From: Lichina pygmaea
Taxonomy: Eukaryota; Ascomycota; Lichinomycetes; Lichinales; Lichinaceae
Reading direction: 5' to 3'
Assembly: GCA_963422465.1 (NCBI GenBank)
Contig: OY730171.1
Span: forward strand, 1,488,001-1,552,000
DNA length: 64,000 nucleotides
Part shown: positions 47,032-60,666 of the stretch, in pieces
Position numbering within the stretch: position 1 is the stretch's first letter
Layout: each line of letters opens with the position of its first letter
Position numbers and translations under genes: made by a program
Notes under the pieces: generated by a model
What the model was told of the DNA's origin: nothing
Database searches by the model: none
What the model saw: the letters and a program-made list of their open reading frames with translations, nothing else

Positions 47032-48655
47032 TGGACTGGCGGCACACTGTGGAGGGTTCGGCTGCGGAGTGCCGTACGACGTCTAGGAAGCCAACAATTA
47101 TACAGCAAAATGGAACCGATTTTCTTGGTGAGCAAAGTGAAAGAACCGCGCAATGCGCACCACAATCAAGAGACAGCAGAGCAGACAGTCAGGCGAGCGA
47201 GGAGCCAGCTGCAAACCGCAGCCGGGTCTCCTATATCATGAACCCTGTAGCTTCGAAATACTGTACACAGTCGCTACCAATTCGCTGCAATGTCTGGATG
47301 CAACACAGCCAAGCAAGTATCGTGACTATGAACGGCAATGAGGAGAGAATCACATCGCAGATTGGAATGTTTGTATGAAAGACAGTCAAGCAAGGTACCG
47401 GTATAGCAATATGAAGGAGGATCTCAGATCACAGATCCGAATAATGCACCTGAGAAGGTGAGATGGCACGGATGGGTACGTATGTAGACATGGACGAGTA
47501 CGGGCGCATAGCGACGACTCCGTCCGGCACGGCCGGAAGTGGCAGAGTCGTGGAGCCTTACCGTACCCCGCGCCGCCGCTAGCTGCCACCCCCCCTTCGT
47601 CGCCGTTGCACCCAGGAGTTGAGGGGTCGATGACTAAGCAGCCCTCGGAGCGGAGAAACATTGCTCCGGTGCTCTCACAAAAGCTTTCTAGTTTCCTGGC
47701 GAGAAAGATCGCGGGATTCTTTCTCTGAGCGAGGAAGCTCACGGGGTAGCAATTGATCGTTGTTCTTGCTAGTCCTGGTGATGCTGTCCAAGCTCTTGTA
47801 GAGAAGTCCCGTCACAGTTGAATGTAATCCCGTGTGTCGTATGCTTATATCTCTGGCCATTGTGGGAGACGCCCTCCTCTCTCCAGGGATAAACAAGATT
47901 CCCCTCTGTGTAACAGGGTCCCGGATACTTGTCGATAGGCTACAGAAGCCTAAAGGTACCCCTCATACTTAGCAGCTACAGCTCCGCTTACTAAGTTCTT
48001 CAACTATGCTCCTCTACCGTAGTCTGTCAACTTTGTTGTTCTCGAGTCCAGACATTGATCTTGAGAGAGGAGACGGATCTAATCATGCCGTAGGGACCGG
48101 TAGGGAATAAGTAGAAGACAGGTGCGGAGTTGCGACCAAGTCGACCCAATATCAATGCCGTCCCATGCTTGAACCCACAATCTACCGACCTAGATCGCAT
48201 CAATTCAACCCCAACGGACCCAGTCAAGAAACGACGCAGAGCTCGAAAATATTGTATATGGCATGGCAAACGCAGGGGAGTGGCATTGTGCAGTGCCAGA
48301 ATGAGACCGAAGAAGCCTGTGTCGCACTGCGGTACAGATTGAACTGATCGAATGGAACCACACCCGAGACCTTGCTAGTAGCTCGCATCATGGTCGCTAT
48401 ATGAAAAACACAGGAGATTTGGCCGCTGGATATGTCCATGACGACCGCTGTCCAGCTCAGATTGAAGCCAGTACCAGCGCTAGGTTATATAGTCGACTAG
48501 CATGACCAAAGCTCTCCACCAAGACCCCATCCGATTTAGCTTGCCCACCTCACACTCCCTGGCGGTAGAAAGCGGATCGCGTCTCGTGCGGCTGTCACAC
48601 GCTGACCGGTCTGTTGGGGCCACAGGAGGGAGGAAGGGCCGATGGCTGATCTGCT
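47032..48655. other. Spacer, no gene seen
   Basis: 1.6 kb holding the GH15 promoter and otherwise no supported gene. Open frames are short and unbiased. GGCACGGCCGGAAGTGGC near 47527 is a GC-rich patch of unknown meaning. Confidence 0.45.
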
Positions 48656-49012
48656 TCACCTGAATAGGCGCTTGATGAAGCCAGTGACACCGCCGCTGCC
48701 CCCCTCAGCATCCTTGTCGCCGTCGACGCCCGCGAGCGGTTGAGCCGGTGTCTCGGGTTCGCCACCGTAGCCCGTGATTTCGGGCATCGGTGGGAGTTCA
48801 CCCGCGTTTGTGAAGACGATGGGAGCATCAGAATCGACGATCGGACCGTCGGCGCGGACGAAGTTGGTCGGGAAGCCCCCAGTGGGAAGCACCAAGCTCG
48901 GATTGACGCCGCCGGAGAAGGACGCCTCAGGAGGAAAACTGGCAAAAGACCAGCTAGCAGAGGGCGCGCTGATGCAGGGAGCGGCTGAGACCGAGGCCGA
49001 GATGGCAGGCAT
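48656..49012 (-). CDS. Small protein of unknown function
   Basis: 118 codons, single exon, from ATG at 49012. Third codon positions are overwhelmingly C or G with few A, as in the known genes here, so it is probably real. The protein is Pro/Gly/Ala-rich and mostly disordered: Ser/Ala-rich start, a middle FPPEASFSGGVNP and GGFPTNFVRADGPIVD, then GELPPMPEITGYGGEPETP, an acidic Gly-rich part and a short basic amphipathic end GVTGFIKRLFR. There is no signal peptide or TM helix. The C-terminal FIKRLFR could bind membrane or a partner. No family was recognised; an additional exon is possible. The larger frame overlapping it (48595-49155) is a shadow. Confidence 0.5.
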   Translation of the reverse strand: MPAISASVSAAPCISAPSASWSFASFPPEASFSGGVNPSLVLPTGGFPTNFVRADGPIVDSDAPIVFTNAGELPPMPEITGYGGEPETPAQPLAGVDGDKDAEGGSGGVTGFIKRLFR

Positions 49013-50785
49013 TTTGCTGATGTGGCGGTTTTGCGGCGGCCGAAGAAAGTAGTAAACGAGTGAGCGCGGCCAACGAATGAATGGATAGGTTGATCAAAGA
49101 ACCGTATCAGGACTGCTGCTCTGCTGCTTGAGACTTGTCCAGTTCGTGATAGCAAGAGGGGAGGATCATCTCACTACTTGTATCCTGTCGAACGGCCTTG
49201 TCCTGCCCTCTCTAGATGCGGATTCGTCATCCTGCAGACCTCCCTTGAGACATGCCAAAGACTACCCCCAGGGTCCGCGATGCCACTTAGCAGAGCCCCA
49301 CTTCAGCATCCTTAGGGATATTTCCCAAAATATCATGTCCGGACGTGCGAAACACGGCGAGCAACAGAAGCGGTTAACACGTGTCTGAGATCCCCTCCAC
49401 CTTGGCGTTGTACGCCTCTAGAAGGGATGACCGTACCTCGTACATGGCCGCGTCATCGTCACCGGCTGAGTGGACCCTTTTGTAAGGATCAAGTAGAAGC
49501 TCGGGCACCATGAGGGCCGCTGCAGGCCAGCCTCGGTTCCATTGGCACATTAGTGGCCGTGTCTCAGAGCTCGGCGAGTCATCAGCGTGAGTCATGCCAA
49601 GAGTCCCAAAGCGGTGAATGAGTCTGAGAACAGAGTGGTGCTCCTCTCGTAATGAAGAAATCTGTACTGCTAAAATACGCCTCTAGTGGTCCTCCTATCG
49701 AGCCGAGTGGCAACAAAAAAACTGCCAACGCTCTCAGAGGACAAGCAAGCAAGTTCATACTTATGATCCACTGGAAAAATCTGACAAGATCCAGACACAG
49801 GGCATGGACCCGGCTGAGTTGGAAGAAGATGAGGATCGCCCCACGTCTCTCGCAAACCACGACAGACAGCGATGGACCAGGACATGTGTAACTTGCCGAT
49901 CACCTCTGGTAAAGCTAACATCAGAACAGCAAGCTCGATCAGGCGTAGAATATCACAGTGGTCGAACCAAACGTGACCGAGCCTAGCTCCGGGGTCGAAG
50001 GAGCCCGCTGAGAGTTCGAGGCATAAAGGAAAGCAGCGGAGTGAGCTCCGCAAGAAGGACCATGAAACAATCACCCCTGGATGCCCCGCAGGGCATACGT
50101 ATGCCTCTACGGCCTGGTCTAAGCTGTCTGAGACAGGCTTAGGGCCATTCTCACAAGATGCGGGCAGAAGGCCGGTGTCCATGGACGTGACATTGCACGT
50201 ATCAGGCCGTGCCAAATCCCAGCATGGGCAGGGCTGACGACATACCAGTATCGGTACAGGTATCAAGCCGTCGCAGGAAGACGGCAAGCCTGAGAGCAGC
50301 TGAACCAAAAGTAAACAAGGACAGCTGCTTGCCGTGCGTATGTAGTACGTTACGTACGTACTGTACGTGCGGCATGCCGTCACGGTGGGACTCGACCGGG
50401 TTCATTCCCAGCCGCAGCAAAAGTGCGTACGAGTATGTCACTGCAAAGGAAGCTGCCGCTGAACGATGACGCGAGCACGACTCCGCTAGCAAGCTTCAGC
50501 CCTTGCAAGAAGAGAGGAATTGGTAGGTGGCTGGGAGTAGTGGATGTCTCATGGCAGTACGAAGTACGGGGTACTCGTACTCCGTAGGTGCGTTCACGCT
50601 ATGTATAGACACCGTAAAAGCTACTAAACAGCGCAACCCAAAAGTGGCACGGTGAAATAAGTGTTGTATTTGTTGGATGTTGGACGTTGTGGGTGTGGAA
50701 CCCGAACCCCCAAGCACTGTCACGTTTGCTCTTGCCCTATGTATTTGGGCAGTCGCCGAAACCCTACCGGTAGCTAGTTCTCTTC

Positions 50786-50820
<35 letters not shown>

Positions 50821-52318
50821 ACAACATCATCGTCTTCTTCTGCTGTGCCTCCAGAATCGATCAGTATTGAGATCCTACACCATTGTAAAACTAGACTAGA
50901 TTATGCTGGGGATGCTATGAAAGTGGTATGGAAACCTCGAGCTCATGTGACTCAGGGTCGGCCCTGATCACCTGACCCTAGCGCGAAAGCATTCGCTGTG
51001 GCCCCTGGGCGGGCGCGTACGTACAGTACGTAGAACGAGGAAGGCGACTGCCTAGCAGTCAAGCAAGAAGTGGGTCGAGGAGCAGGAACCACGCAGCCAC
51101 GACGGCTGCTGCCCGGGGGTCGGACGTCAGCTGCAGTAGGGGGGGCCAGCTACGGTATCGCAGCGATCGCCTCTCACCAGCGAAGCGCTGGCATTGGAGG
51201 ACCTCTAGACCGCCTTCTCCTACCGGGGCACCCTCCACCCCTTGCTTGACTGCATGTAGGTGTGCTACTACAGTACTCGCTGGCGCAGCGACCGCGCCGC
51301 TGCGGCTTCGAGCGGTGGTGGTAGCATTTTTCGTAGTCTGGATAAGTATCGAGAGGACAGTAGTGTGTGGGAGTGGCCGAGAAATGCTCATTGAAAGATG
51401 TCAAGTTCCACGAATCCTAATATGGAAGCTTGTACGGAAGTAGTGGGCACAAGTCTTCTTGAGGCGTGAAGAGGGTGGATGGGTCCTCTCGTTCCAGAAC
51501 CAGGAGAGGAAAATGACTACCGTATCTCGTACTTCCGTACGAGGCCACGTACGTACGAGGCACAAGGGCCCTTCAGGCTAGGGGAGATGTGCTAAAAACA
51601 TACATGAGACATCAGGCAGTGCTCTGCCCGCCGCGCACGCCTCCACTGAACGAGGAAAAGTCAATGGTGAGGTGCTCTGCTGATTGCTGATTAGAGACCC
51701 TTACGATAGAGTTCAAGAGCTAAGCTTTGGGGCAGCTCGGGCTCTACGATAGCCCTCCGGGACTGGAAAGAAACTGCTGTAAGACCGTTGTGGAGGGCTG
51801 AGGGGTCACTCAACGTGCCTCGTCGCCATGCTTCATGTGTGATGTATGTGTCTTGTGCTTGATGCTTGACATTTGTGATACCGGTCCCTGAACAAACTAT
51901 CAATGTAAGCTTGGACGCCTTGCATGCCCTTGTAATTGACCCTGTGCTGTCCCCTGTGCCGTAAAGCACACTTTAGATGGATTCAATCTCAGCAATGAGA
52001 ACATTGCAAACAGCACACAGAGGTAAACAAAATCCAGAGAAGTGAGTCAACTGCGAGGATATGCTATCCAACCCTCTTCCTCACTCCAAGAACACCGGCG
52101 CTTGCCTGCCCGAATCCTAGCGTTGAAAGCCTCTTACCAACAGAAAGAGAGAGAGAGAGCGCGGAAGAAAAGGAGATAGAAAGGAAGGAGCATGAACAGA
52201 CAGACAAAAAACAAAACATACAAACAAGGGAAGTAAGGAAACAAGAACATGACGCGTATGCTCTTTCACAGGACGATAAGTATACGTCACACCGACAGAA
52301 GAAATACGGCAGGGGTCG
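49013..52318. other. 3.3-kb gene-poor stretch
   Basis: No confident gene. A 237-codon minus-strand frame (49670-50383) is Leu/Cys-rich without codon bias and is probably chance. A (CAA)12 run begins at 50785. GTAC-rich patches occur at 50345-50370, 50565-50585, 51017-51030 and 51530-51560. 52140-52240 is purine-rich, next to the SLC35F6 stop. Confidence 0.5.
50785..50820. repeat. (CAA)12 microsatellite
   Basis: Twelve CAA units followed by ACAACATCATCG. It sits in an open frame (50677-50967) that would give a glutamine run, but that frame lacks other coding evidence. Confidence 0.85.
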
Positions 52319-54099
52319 CTAGATATGCTCTATCGGATCTTCCGGCAGGAGAGGTGTCACCGGCTCCGTCCGAGCTCTGCGACATTGCCTGAGCGGTGGG
52401 CTGACGATTTCGTTGAACCTGCGACGGTTGGAGAGAGTGGAACGATTGTCAGTGAGGACGCGTCGACGAACACAAGATCCAAGAATAGGTAACGCCAAGC
52501 AAGACCGGTATACAAGTCCATAGGTGGGGACCGCTGAGGAGGAGGGCCCTGCGGAGAAGACGAGCGGGTTTATGCAGGAAGAATGGAAGAAAGAAAGATG
52601 GACAGAACTCACAGAAAAGTGCCGTAGACCAGCAGAACGAATCCAACAACCTGCAGCCATTTGAACGTCTCCCAACCGAGACCCAGCGACACGACCCAGA
52701 TGAACAGCGTGCGGCACGTGTCGATGGTCGAGCGCGACGTGGCGCTGACGCTGCGGGTGACGGAGATGCCAAAGTAATTGAAGGCGCTAGATGCGTAGGC
52801 GTGGAGTTAGCGAAAGACGGAGAAGGGTTGGGGGACGGTTAGGGAAATTTTCGCGGCAGGGGATGTGCGCGTGATGCTGGGAAGCAATTGACCTGGTAGC
52901 CGGAGTGTGAAGAAGAGAGGGGAGACATACCCGATGCTCAACATGATCAAGATGCTCGAGATGACGATGGGAGGTGAATACGTGACCTGGCGCCATCCCT
53001 CGCGGGCGTCGAACGGTCCCTCCCGACCGGCCGGCGTGCGACCGATGGCGAGATGCAAGAAGACGATGCCGACGGTGGTGACCAGGAACCCGAAAACGCC
53101 CTCCCAGCCGACGACCTTGAGCGGCTCGAGGGCGTAGTGTTCGAGGATCCATTCCTCGAGCACGAACTGGCTGGCCGTGAACACCTGGGCGCCCGCGATG
53201 CAGAAGATGCCGATGGCGGCACGGATCGCCTCGGGCGAGTGTGGCGGCGTCGTCGTCGTCAGCGGTGCCGGCGCTTCCGCGCGCGACGACACCAGGTGCT
53301 GGGACCCCCTCGTCGAAGGCACGGCGCGATGGTCCTTGAAGAGCACCCCCGCAAGACCGACGACGGCGACGCCGAGCATGACCAGCACGAGAGCGGTCCA
53401 GTGGAACAGATACAGTCGTCGTCCGAGGAAGAAGACGCTGAAGAGCCCGACGAAGAGGACCAGCGCCCCTCGAGTCATCTGGTAGATGCTGGCCGCGACG
53501 AGCAGCAGCCCGACGTTCATCAACGTCGTCCCGGCAATGTCACAGCACGCCGGTAGAGCCAAGAGCAGGACGCGCCGTGCGCGCAGCGGCCGCCGTCCGT
53601 CGTGGCTCTTGACCATGGCCTTGGCGGCCGGATTGACATCCTCAGAGGCGCTGCTCCTCCTCCGTCGTACGCTTGACCTTCGTCTCTCCGAGGTGTCGAG
53701 AAGCGTCTCGTCGTCGGCCGAGGACAGCGGCTCGATATCGGGCCCCAAGGGTCGATACTCGCTACGTCGCAGTCGACGACGGGTCCAGTACTTGTCGTAC
53801 AGCGAGAATCCCGCCACGACGAGCCAGCACCCCATCTCACCGATGAACATCTGAGCCGTCTGTATGACCGGCTGTTCGAGATGTCTTCGTTTCCGGGGAT
53901 CCTTGTCGTCGCAGTTGCGTACGCATTGCATGTCCTGTGTCCAGACGACACCCTCATCAGCCTGGACCCAGCCAGATAGCATCGACGAGAAAAAGAGGAG
54001 AAGTCTGTATCGTACCTGGTACTTGGTCAACAGCGTATTACACACGCCGGTGACCAACATCATCGTGACCAGGACAGGGATGACAGCGCGCGATGTCAT
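52319..54099 (-). CDS. SLC35F6-like nucleotide-sugar/drug transporter family protein
   Basis: Multi-pass DMT-superfamily protein of the SLC35F6 (ANT2-binding protein) branch, known from lysosome or mitochondrial membranes in animals; substrate unknown. Four exons; introns are 53935-54015 (81 nt, no in-frame stop), 52787-52930 and 52419-52612. The first TM is AVIPVLVTMMLVTGVCNTLL then TKYQDMQCVRNC. Next come QTAQMFIGEMGCWLVV, PACCDIAGTTLMNVGLLLV, ASIYQMTRGALVLFVGLFS and FLGRRLYLFHWTALVLVM. The second half has AQVFTASQFVLEEWIL, PLKVVGWEGVFGFLVTTVGI, NYFGISVTRSVSATSRSTID and LGWETFKWLQVVGFVLLVYG. The tail FNEIVSPPLRQCRR is joined by the last splice. A Ser/Arg-rich cytosolic loop lies near residues 100-150. 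Confidence 0.88.
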
Positions 54100-55034
54100 C
54101 TTTGGTACGGTTGCTTCGAAACGTCTAGTTCAGGCTTTTGATGCGCTCGAGGCGTTTAGCCTTGAGTTGACGACGCCCTCTTCGTGGTCGTTGAGCGGCT
54201 TGTCCGATAATCAATCCCCGCTTCTCCGATGGACTCGAGGCGATGACGACAACGGAAGCGCTTCGAGGTCCTCCTTTCACTGAAATCTAACCTTGTAGAC
54301 CCAGTCAGCCCGCATCCTTGAAGCATCCAACGTTGAGGAGACTCGTTTCCTCGGCCTCGTGGTGTTAGGTACTGACTTGCCTTCAGCGACGACACTACGA
54401 GTCGAGCAAGACGACTATCGGCCCATCCGTACTCCTGGCGCTGTGAGCTCACTGCATCTACCAGGAGAGATACCGTAGAGAGTCCGAGCTGGTGGGGATC
54501 ACGTCCGTGTCATCGTTAGTCTATCCAGCGCATCGAGTTGCTTCGTTGACGTCGAGCTCTACTGTTGCGAGGCCGTGAGGATGGCCATGTCGACGCACGA
54601 GGACAGTAATAATGCTCTTCCGTATCTGGACACAGGGCTCGATATGCAAGATTAGATCGTGGGGGCGATCATGCGCAGATTCCGCTACTTTACCGCAGAC
54701 GAAGCTTACTTTTTCGGTTCCGCTTCTTGTTCACATGCGACGCGCACATGAAAGAACTAGGACAAAGGGTCCCGCGCTGAATAGCAGAGAACAGCCACTC
54801 CATTGTCAACTTTCATGGTGATGCTGACTGACATACTCGTACTAATACAAGGGTGAGGCACAGTAGCACCTCCACAACGTCATCAACCGCCATCATGCTC
54901 GGGAGACTTGCAAGAAGTGATGCCTGCTGTATGACCCTGTTGCACCCGATATCAGTAATGATCCTGACCTGAGCAGTGTAGAATGCAAAGAAAGGGGCTC
55001 AAAAACCCGTTCAGAGGCATCCCATCCAACCAAG
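54100..55034. other. SLC35F6 upstream region, no gene seen
   Basis: Contains the SLC35F6 promoter and about 900 bases without a supported gene. A frame at 54612-54821 lacks support. Confidence 0.45.
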
Positions 55035-55181
55035 ATGGCATTCAACTGCGCATGGGTACCACGGGGACCGTCCGACGCCGATCAGAAACTCCCACCCACC
55101 CCAGTCAACGACCAAAAGGAAGCTCGACTCGAACATGACGACGTCGCTATGGAGGAAAAGTATCGCCTCGGCGATAGCTAG
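55035..55181 (+). other. Possible 48-codon small ORF
   Basis: ATG in a good fungal context (ACCAAGATGG) opens 48 codons rich in Asp, Glu and Lys, containing PPTPVNDQKEARLEHDD and ending YRLGDS. Many codons end in C or G. Its stop TAG lies in the same CTAG as the stop of the SRA gene on the other strand, so the two would overlap tail to tail. It could be a small gene or chance. Confidence 0.25.
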
Positions 55182-56281
55182 TAGCCATCTTTGACGAGGT
55201 TGAAGGACTGCACCTCCTCCGGTGTCGGTCGTGAGAGGTCGATGGGGTCTTGGCCAGGGCAGCGCTGCATGCGGAAGCGGAGGTAGAGGCCGCCGCGGCC
55301 GTTGGTGGCTTCGCTGCAGTCCACGACGGTGTAGAGCCCGTCATAGCGCAGTCCGACGCTTGGCGAATTGGCCCGGCGCCTGGTGCCCGATCGAATGACG
55401 CGGACCGGCCGACCGCTCTCGAGCGACGTCCTCAAATGGTCGGTGCCTTTGTTGTCGGGCGGCGCGTCGCGATCGGTGTTGGTGTGTGAGTTTGGGCCCG
55501 AGTAGAATACCTCGTCGCCGCGATCGGCGTCGGTGTCTTCGTACAGACGCGATATCACGACCGAATACGCCCCCTCCTCGTCCTTGCCCGAGATGCCGCC
55601 GACGCGGCGGCCGTGCATGCCATCGCGCAGAGCCGCAATCTGCCGCGGCCACCACGAGCCGACGGCGATGTTGTTGTGGCCGAAGACGGTCGCGGTGCGG
55701 CGAGGGAACGATCTGTCAAGCCGATAACTCGTCCGCCCGGTACGAATCTGGAGGATCCCACGCATGATGCCGTTCGCGCCATAGATCGGATGGTCCGCGC
55801 TTGGTGGCATGGGTAGGGGTCTAATGCCCGCGGAAGGCGTCCTTTGTGAGCCGTCGTCCTCGCTCTCGGCCACCTCCTCCTCCTCCTCCTCCTCGTCATC
55901 CTCGACCCTTGCGCCCCAGTCCTGCGCCATCCACAGAGTGTGCAGGTTGCGAGCCAACTCGACAAAGTGATCGGGAAACTCATGCTTCGCCGTATCGAGC
56001 ACCATCTCCATACCCTCGTCCATGAGGGTGGCGTCCTTCAGTTCCGGGGTCATGTCGACAGTCTGCAGCAGCCCGAAGAACTCCTCGAGCAGCTGCTCTT
56101 CCTCACCATTCAGTGGCTGAGTCTTGCTTATGTCTGCGAGTCTCTCTAGGGTAAATCTACGCCGGTCCACGATGGTGCGAACGAGCACGTCGAACGTCCT
56201 GGGCGTCTGGGTCGCGGCGGGGGTCTGAGACGCGCCCGCGGCGCTTTCGACGTGGTCAGATGTCGAGGCGGTCGACGCCAT
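55178..56281 (-). CDS. SRA/YDG-domain protein (UHRF1-like domain)
   Basis: 367 residues from the ATG at 56281. The first 150 residues are partly helical (LVRTIVDRRRFTLERLADIS, LLEEFFGLLQTVDM, MVLDTAKHEFPDHFVELARN) and end in an acidic run of Glu. The SRA domain follows: NIAVGSWWPRQIAALRDGMH, VGGISGKDEEGAYSVVIS, YEDTDADRGDEVFYSG, NKGTDHLRTSLESGRPVRVI and RYDGLYTVVDC. SRA domains bind hemimethylated or hydroxymethylated cytosine in DNA. No RING, PHD or SET domain is present, so it would be a stand-alone reader. The tail after the SRA domain is short (PTPEEVQSFNLVKDGY). An upstream exon cannot be excluded. Confidence 0.85.
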   Translation of the reverse strand: MASTASTSDHVESAAGASQTPAATQTPRTFDVLVRTIVDRRRFTLERLADISKTQPLNGEEEQLLEEFFGLLQTVDMTPELKDATLMDEGMEMVLDTAKHEFPDHFVELARNLHTLWMAQDWGARVEDDEEEEEEEVAESEDDGSQRTPSAGIRPLPMPPSADHPIYGANGIMRGILQIRTGRTSYRLDRSFPRRTATVFGHNNIAVGSWWPRQIAALRDGMHGRRVGGISGKDEEGAYSVVISRLYEDTDADRGDEVFYSGPNSHTNTDRDAPPDNKGTDHLRTSLESGRPVRVIRSGTRRRANSPSVGLRYDGLYTVVDCSEATNGRGGLYLRFRMQRCPGQDPIDLSRPTPEEVQSFNLVKDGY

Positions 56282-57905
56282 AGCAGTGGAAGGTGCCTCT
56301 GTCACCGTCCCAGGCACCGTCGACTGATTGACGGTGAGACCCTACGCCTCGAACTGGATGTTTGCTTGGGCTATCAGTTGATGATGCTGTATTCGATATC
56401 GCAAGCCAAGACACGGAAAGACGTACTCGACACAATTAGTGACGAGAGGAGAGGTAGATATCACTCGGAGACAAAATTGGACCATCCCACACACATACAT
56501 ACCCACTCTCTCTTTTGCTCTTCCTCTTTTTGCTTCTTGTTTGTGACCAAAACCCCTGTCAACAACTGGAAAAGAAGGTACGACCTAGGACCGACACTTG
56601 CCATGTCAAACACTGTTTACCTCCGTTCCCTTGCTCGCCGACCTTCTGGTTGTAGTCACACGGCTGTTGCTACCTCCATGGTCATACTCGAACTAGTGAT
56701 CGATCAAACGCGTGAAGGACGTGAGTCACCTCTTCTCCACCGCTATATTATATAGCAGATGTCCGATGGTGAACATCATCGTGACCAGCTGTGAAGAAAC
56801 GACATTACATTTATATATCTTTTGTTCTTACTCTGATTTGGCTGGTAAGCCCTACAGAACTTCTAGATACATGCTTATTTTCTCAGAACCCCTTTGAAGA
56901 AATAGGAACTGAGCCTTGGGTGAGACTAGAGAAAGATCTTAGAGGACATACGGTGTCTGTGGGAAATAGAAATCACAGAGATATGTTGTTTGCTGAGAGA
57001 AGTTGTGAGAGCCGACAAAAGAGTGCAGCTCTCTTGTCAAGTAGCCTTACTTGGTAGGTACACGTAGTGCGTTTGACAAGTTGACATGCTAAGTTGAACT
57101 GGTCTAGTCTTTTCAAAGGCATAAACCAGAGGAGAAACCAGTTGAGAATCTAGCTTCTTGGAGAAGAGTAGAAAAACTGTGAGAAAGGAAAGAAGCTTGC
57201 TGTCTCTGTTGCAGAAAGTTGTTTCAGGAGAAGGTGACATGTTGAACAGTTTCCTTCCCAAAACCACATGAACATAGAAAATTAGAACATTTGCTCTGAA
57301 ACAAAAACTGAGTGGCTAGTCCTATCCTTGCTGACAGAATCTGCAAGTAAAGACTAGCCTGGAGACACAACATAGATAGCAGTGGCAATGAGGCGAAAAA
57401 TATCTGGAGCAAAAACTTGTAAATCTGTTCTTCATGAGCTGCTGGTACTGTAGTGTAGCAAGTGCGTAGTATAGCAATGATCTTCTGAAAGCCGATGTGC
57501 AGGTCGGCGAGAATAAGTGTCTAGATTGGTCTTGCTAACTAAAATCTAGGAGCGACGACAAAGAAGAAGAAGGAGAAAACTCTGCACACCATCACGCACA
57601 GGCAAGACAACAATTTAGCCGTCGCTCAGGGGGAGGCTGATCTCGATACCCCTGCAAATCCTCGGGCAACTCTTCCAGAGAGTCCCCGGTCAACATCTTC
57701 TTATCACGCTCCGAGTGCTAGAGGGTTAGAACTAACAAGGTTGACGTCATCCAAGTTATCGGTATGGAATTGACGTTGATAGTAGCACGTCTCTAGTCGA
57801 TCCTCTCCAACGCCCCTTTTCTCTAGACGACCTGCTCTCCACGATCTATTCCTCCCCCAATTGATTTCAGACACCATACCGCAACGACTAAAACTAAAAC
57901 AGCCT
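56282..57905. other. AT-richer spacer with LINE-like relic
   Basis: 56282-56760 is the SRA promoter side. From about 56760 to 57450 the sequence is clearly less GC-rich than its surroundings and contains a degraded retroelement end, listed separately. 57450-57905 holds RIX7 3' sequence and no supported gene. Confidence 0.5.
57080..57412 (-). mobile_element. LINE (Tad1-like) 3'-end relic
   Basis: A minus-strand frame of 62 codons (57224-57412) reads SARIGLATQFLFQSKCS then CSCGFGKETVQHVTFS. This matches the C-terminal pattern of fungal non-LTR retrotransposon ORF2, where RIGL is followed by a CxCG...ETxxHV zinc-knuckle just before the end. A stop follows, and the next 50 codons (QQRQQASFLSHSF) still resemble the terminal segment, so the copy is interrupted. 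No reverse transcriptase or target-site duplication is visible. GC content is lower than in neighbouring DNA, which could reflect age or repeat-induced point mutation. Confidence 0.45.
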
Positions 57906-60423
<2,518 letters not shown>

Positions 60424-60666
60424 TGGCACGGGACCTGAGCGAGTCAGGATTAGTGGGGGGCACGAAGGGTCCAGGACTCCAGGAGCCCAGGGGGGGGGGG
60501 GGGGGGGGGGGAAGACAGTACTTTTGAAATTTGGACAACACTGTTGTGGTAAAAGCGCGGCACACGCGGCAAAGATGACGTATAGCGCCAGCGGCGGGAG
60601 AGCTATGACATGCCGCATCGACGACAGACAGGAAGTGTTAAGACTACGTCATATAGCCTCCCTATT
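60424..60666. promoter_or_regulatory. Divergent RIX7/VPS20 promoter with G22 run
   Basis: 243 bases between start codons, including G22 at 60490-60511, 67 bases upstream of the RIX7 ATG. A TGACGTAT word lies near 60575. No TATA box is evident. Confidence 0.55.
60490..60511. repeat. G22 run in a shared promoter
   Basis: 22 consecutive G between the RIX7 and VPS20 start codons. Confidence 0.9.

Noticed and set aside
49670-50383. 237-codon minus-strand frame
   Set aside because: Leu/Ser/Cys-rich mixture without codon bias or a known motif, with GTAC-repeat-derived residues at its start.
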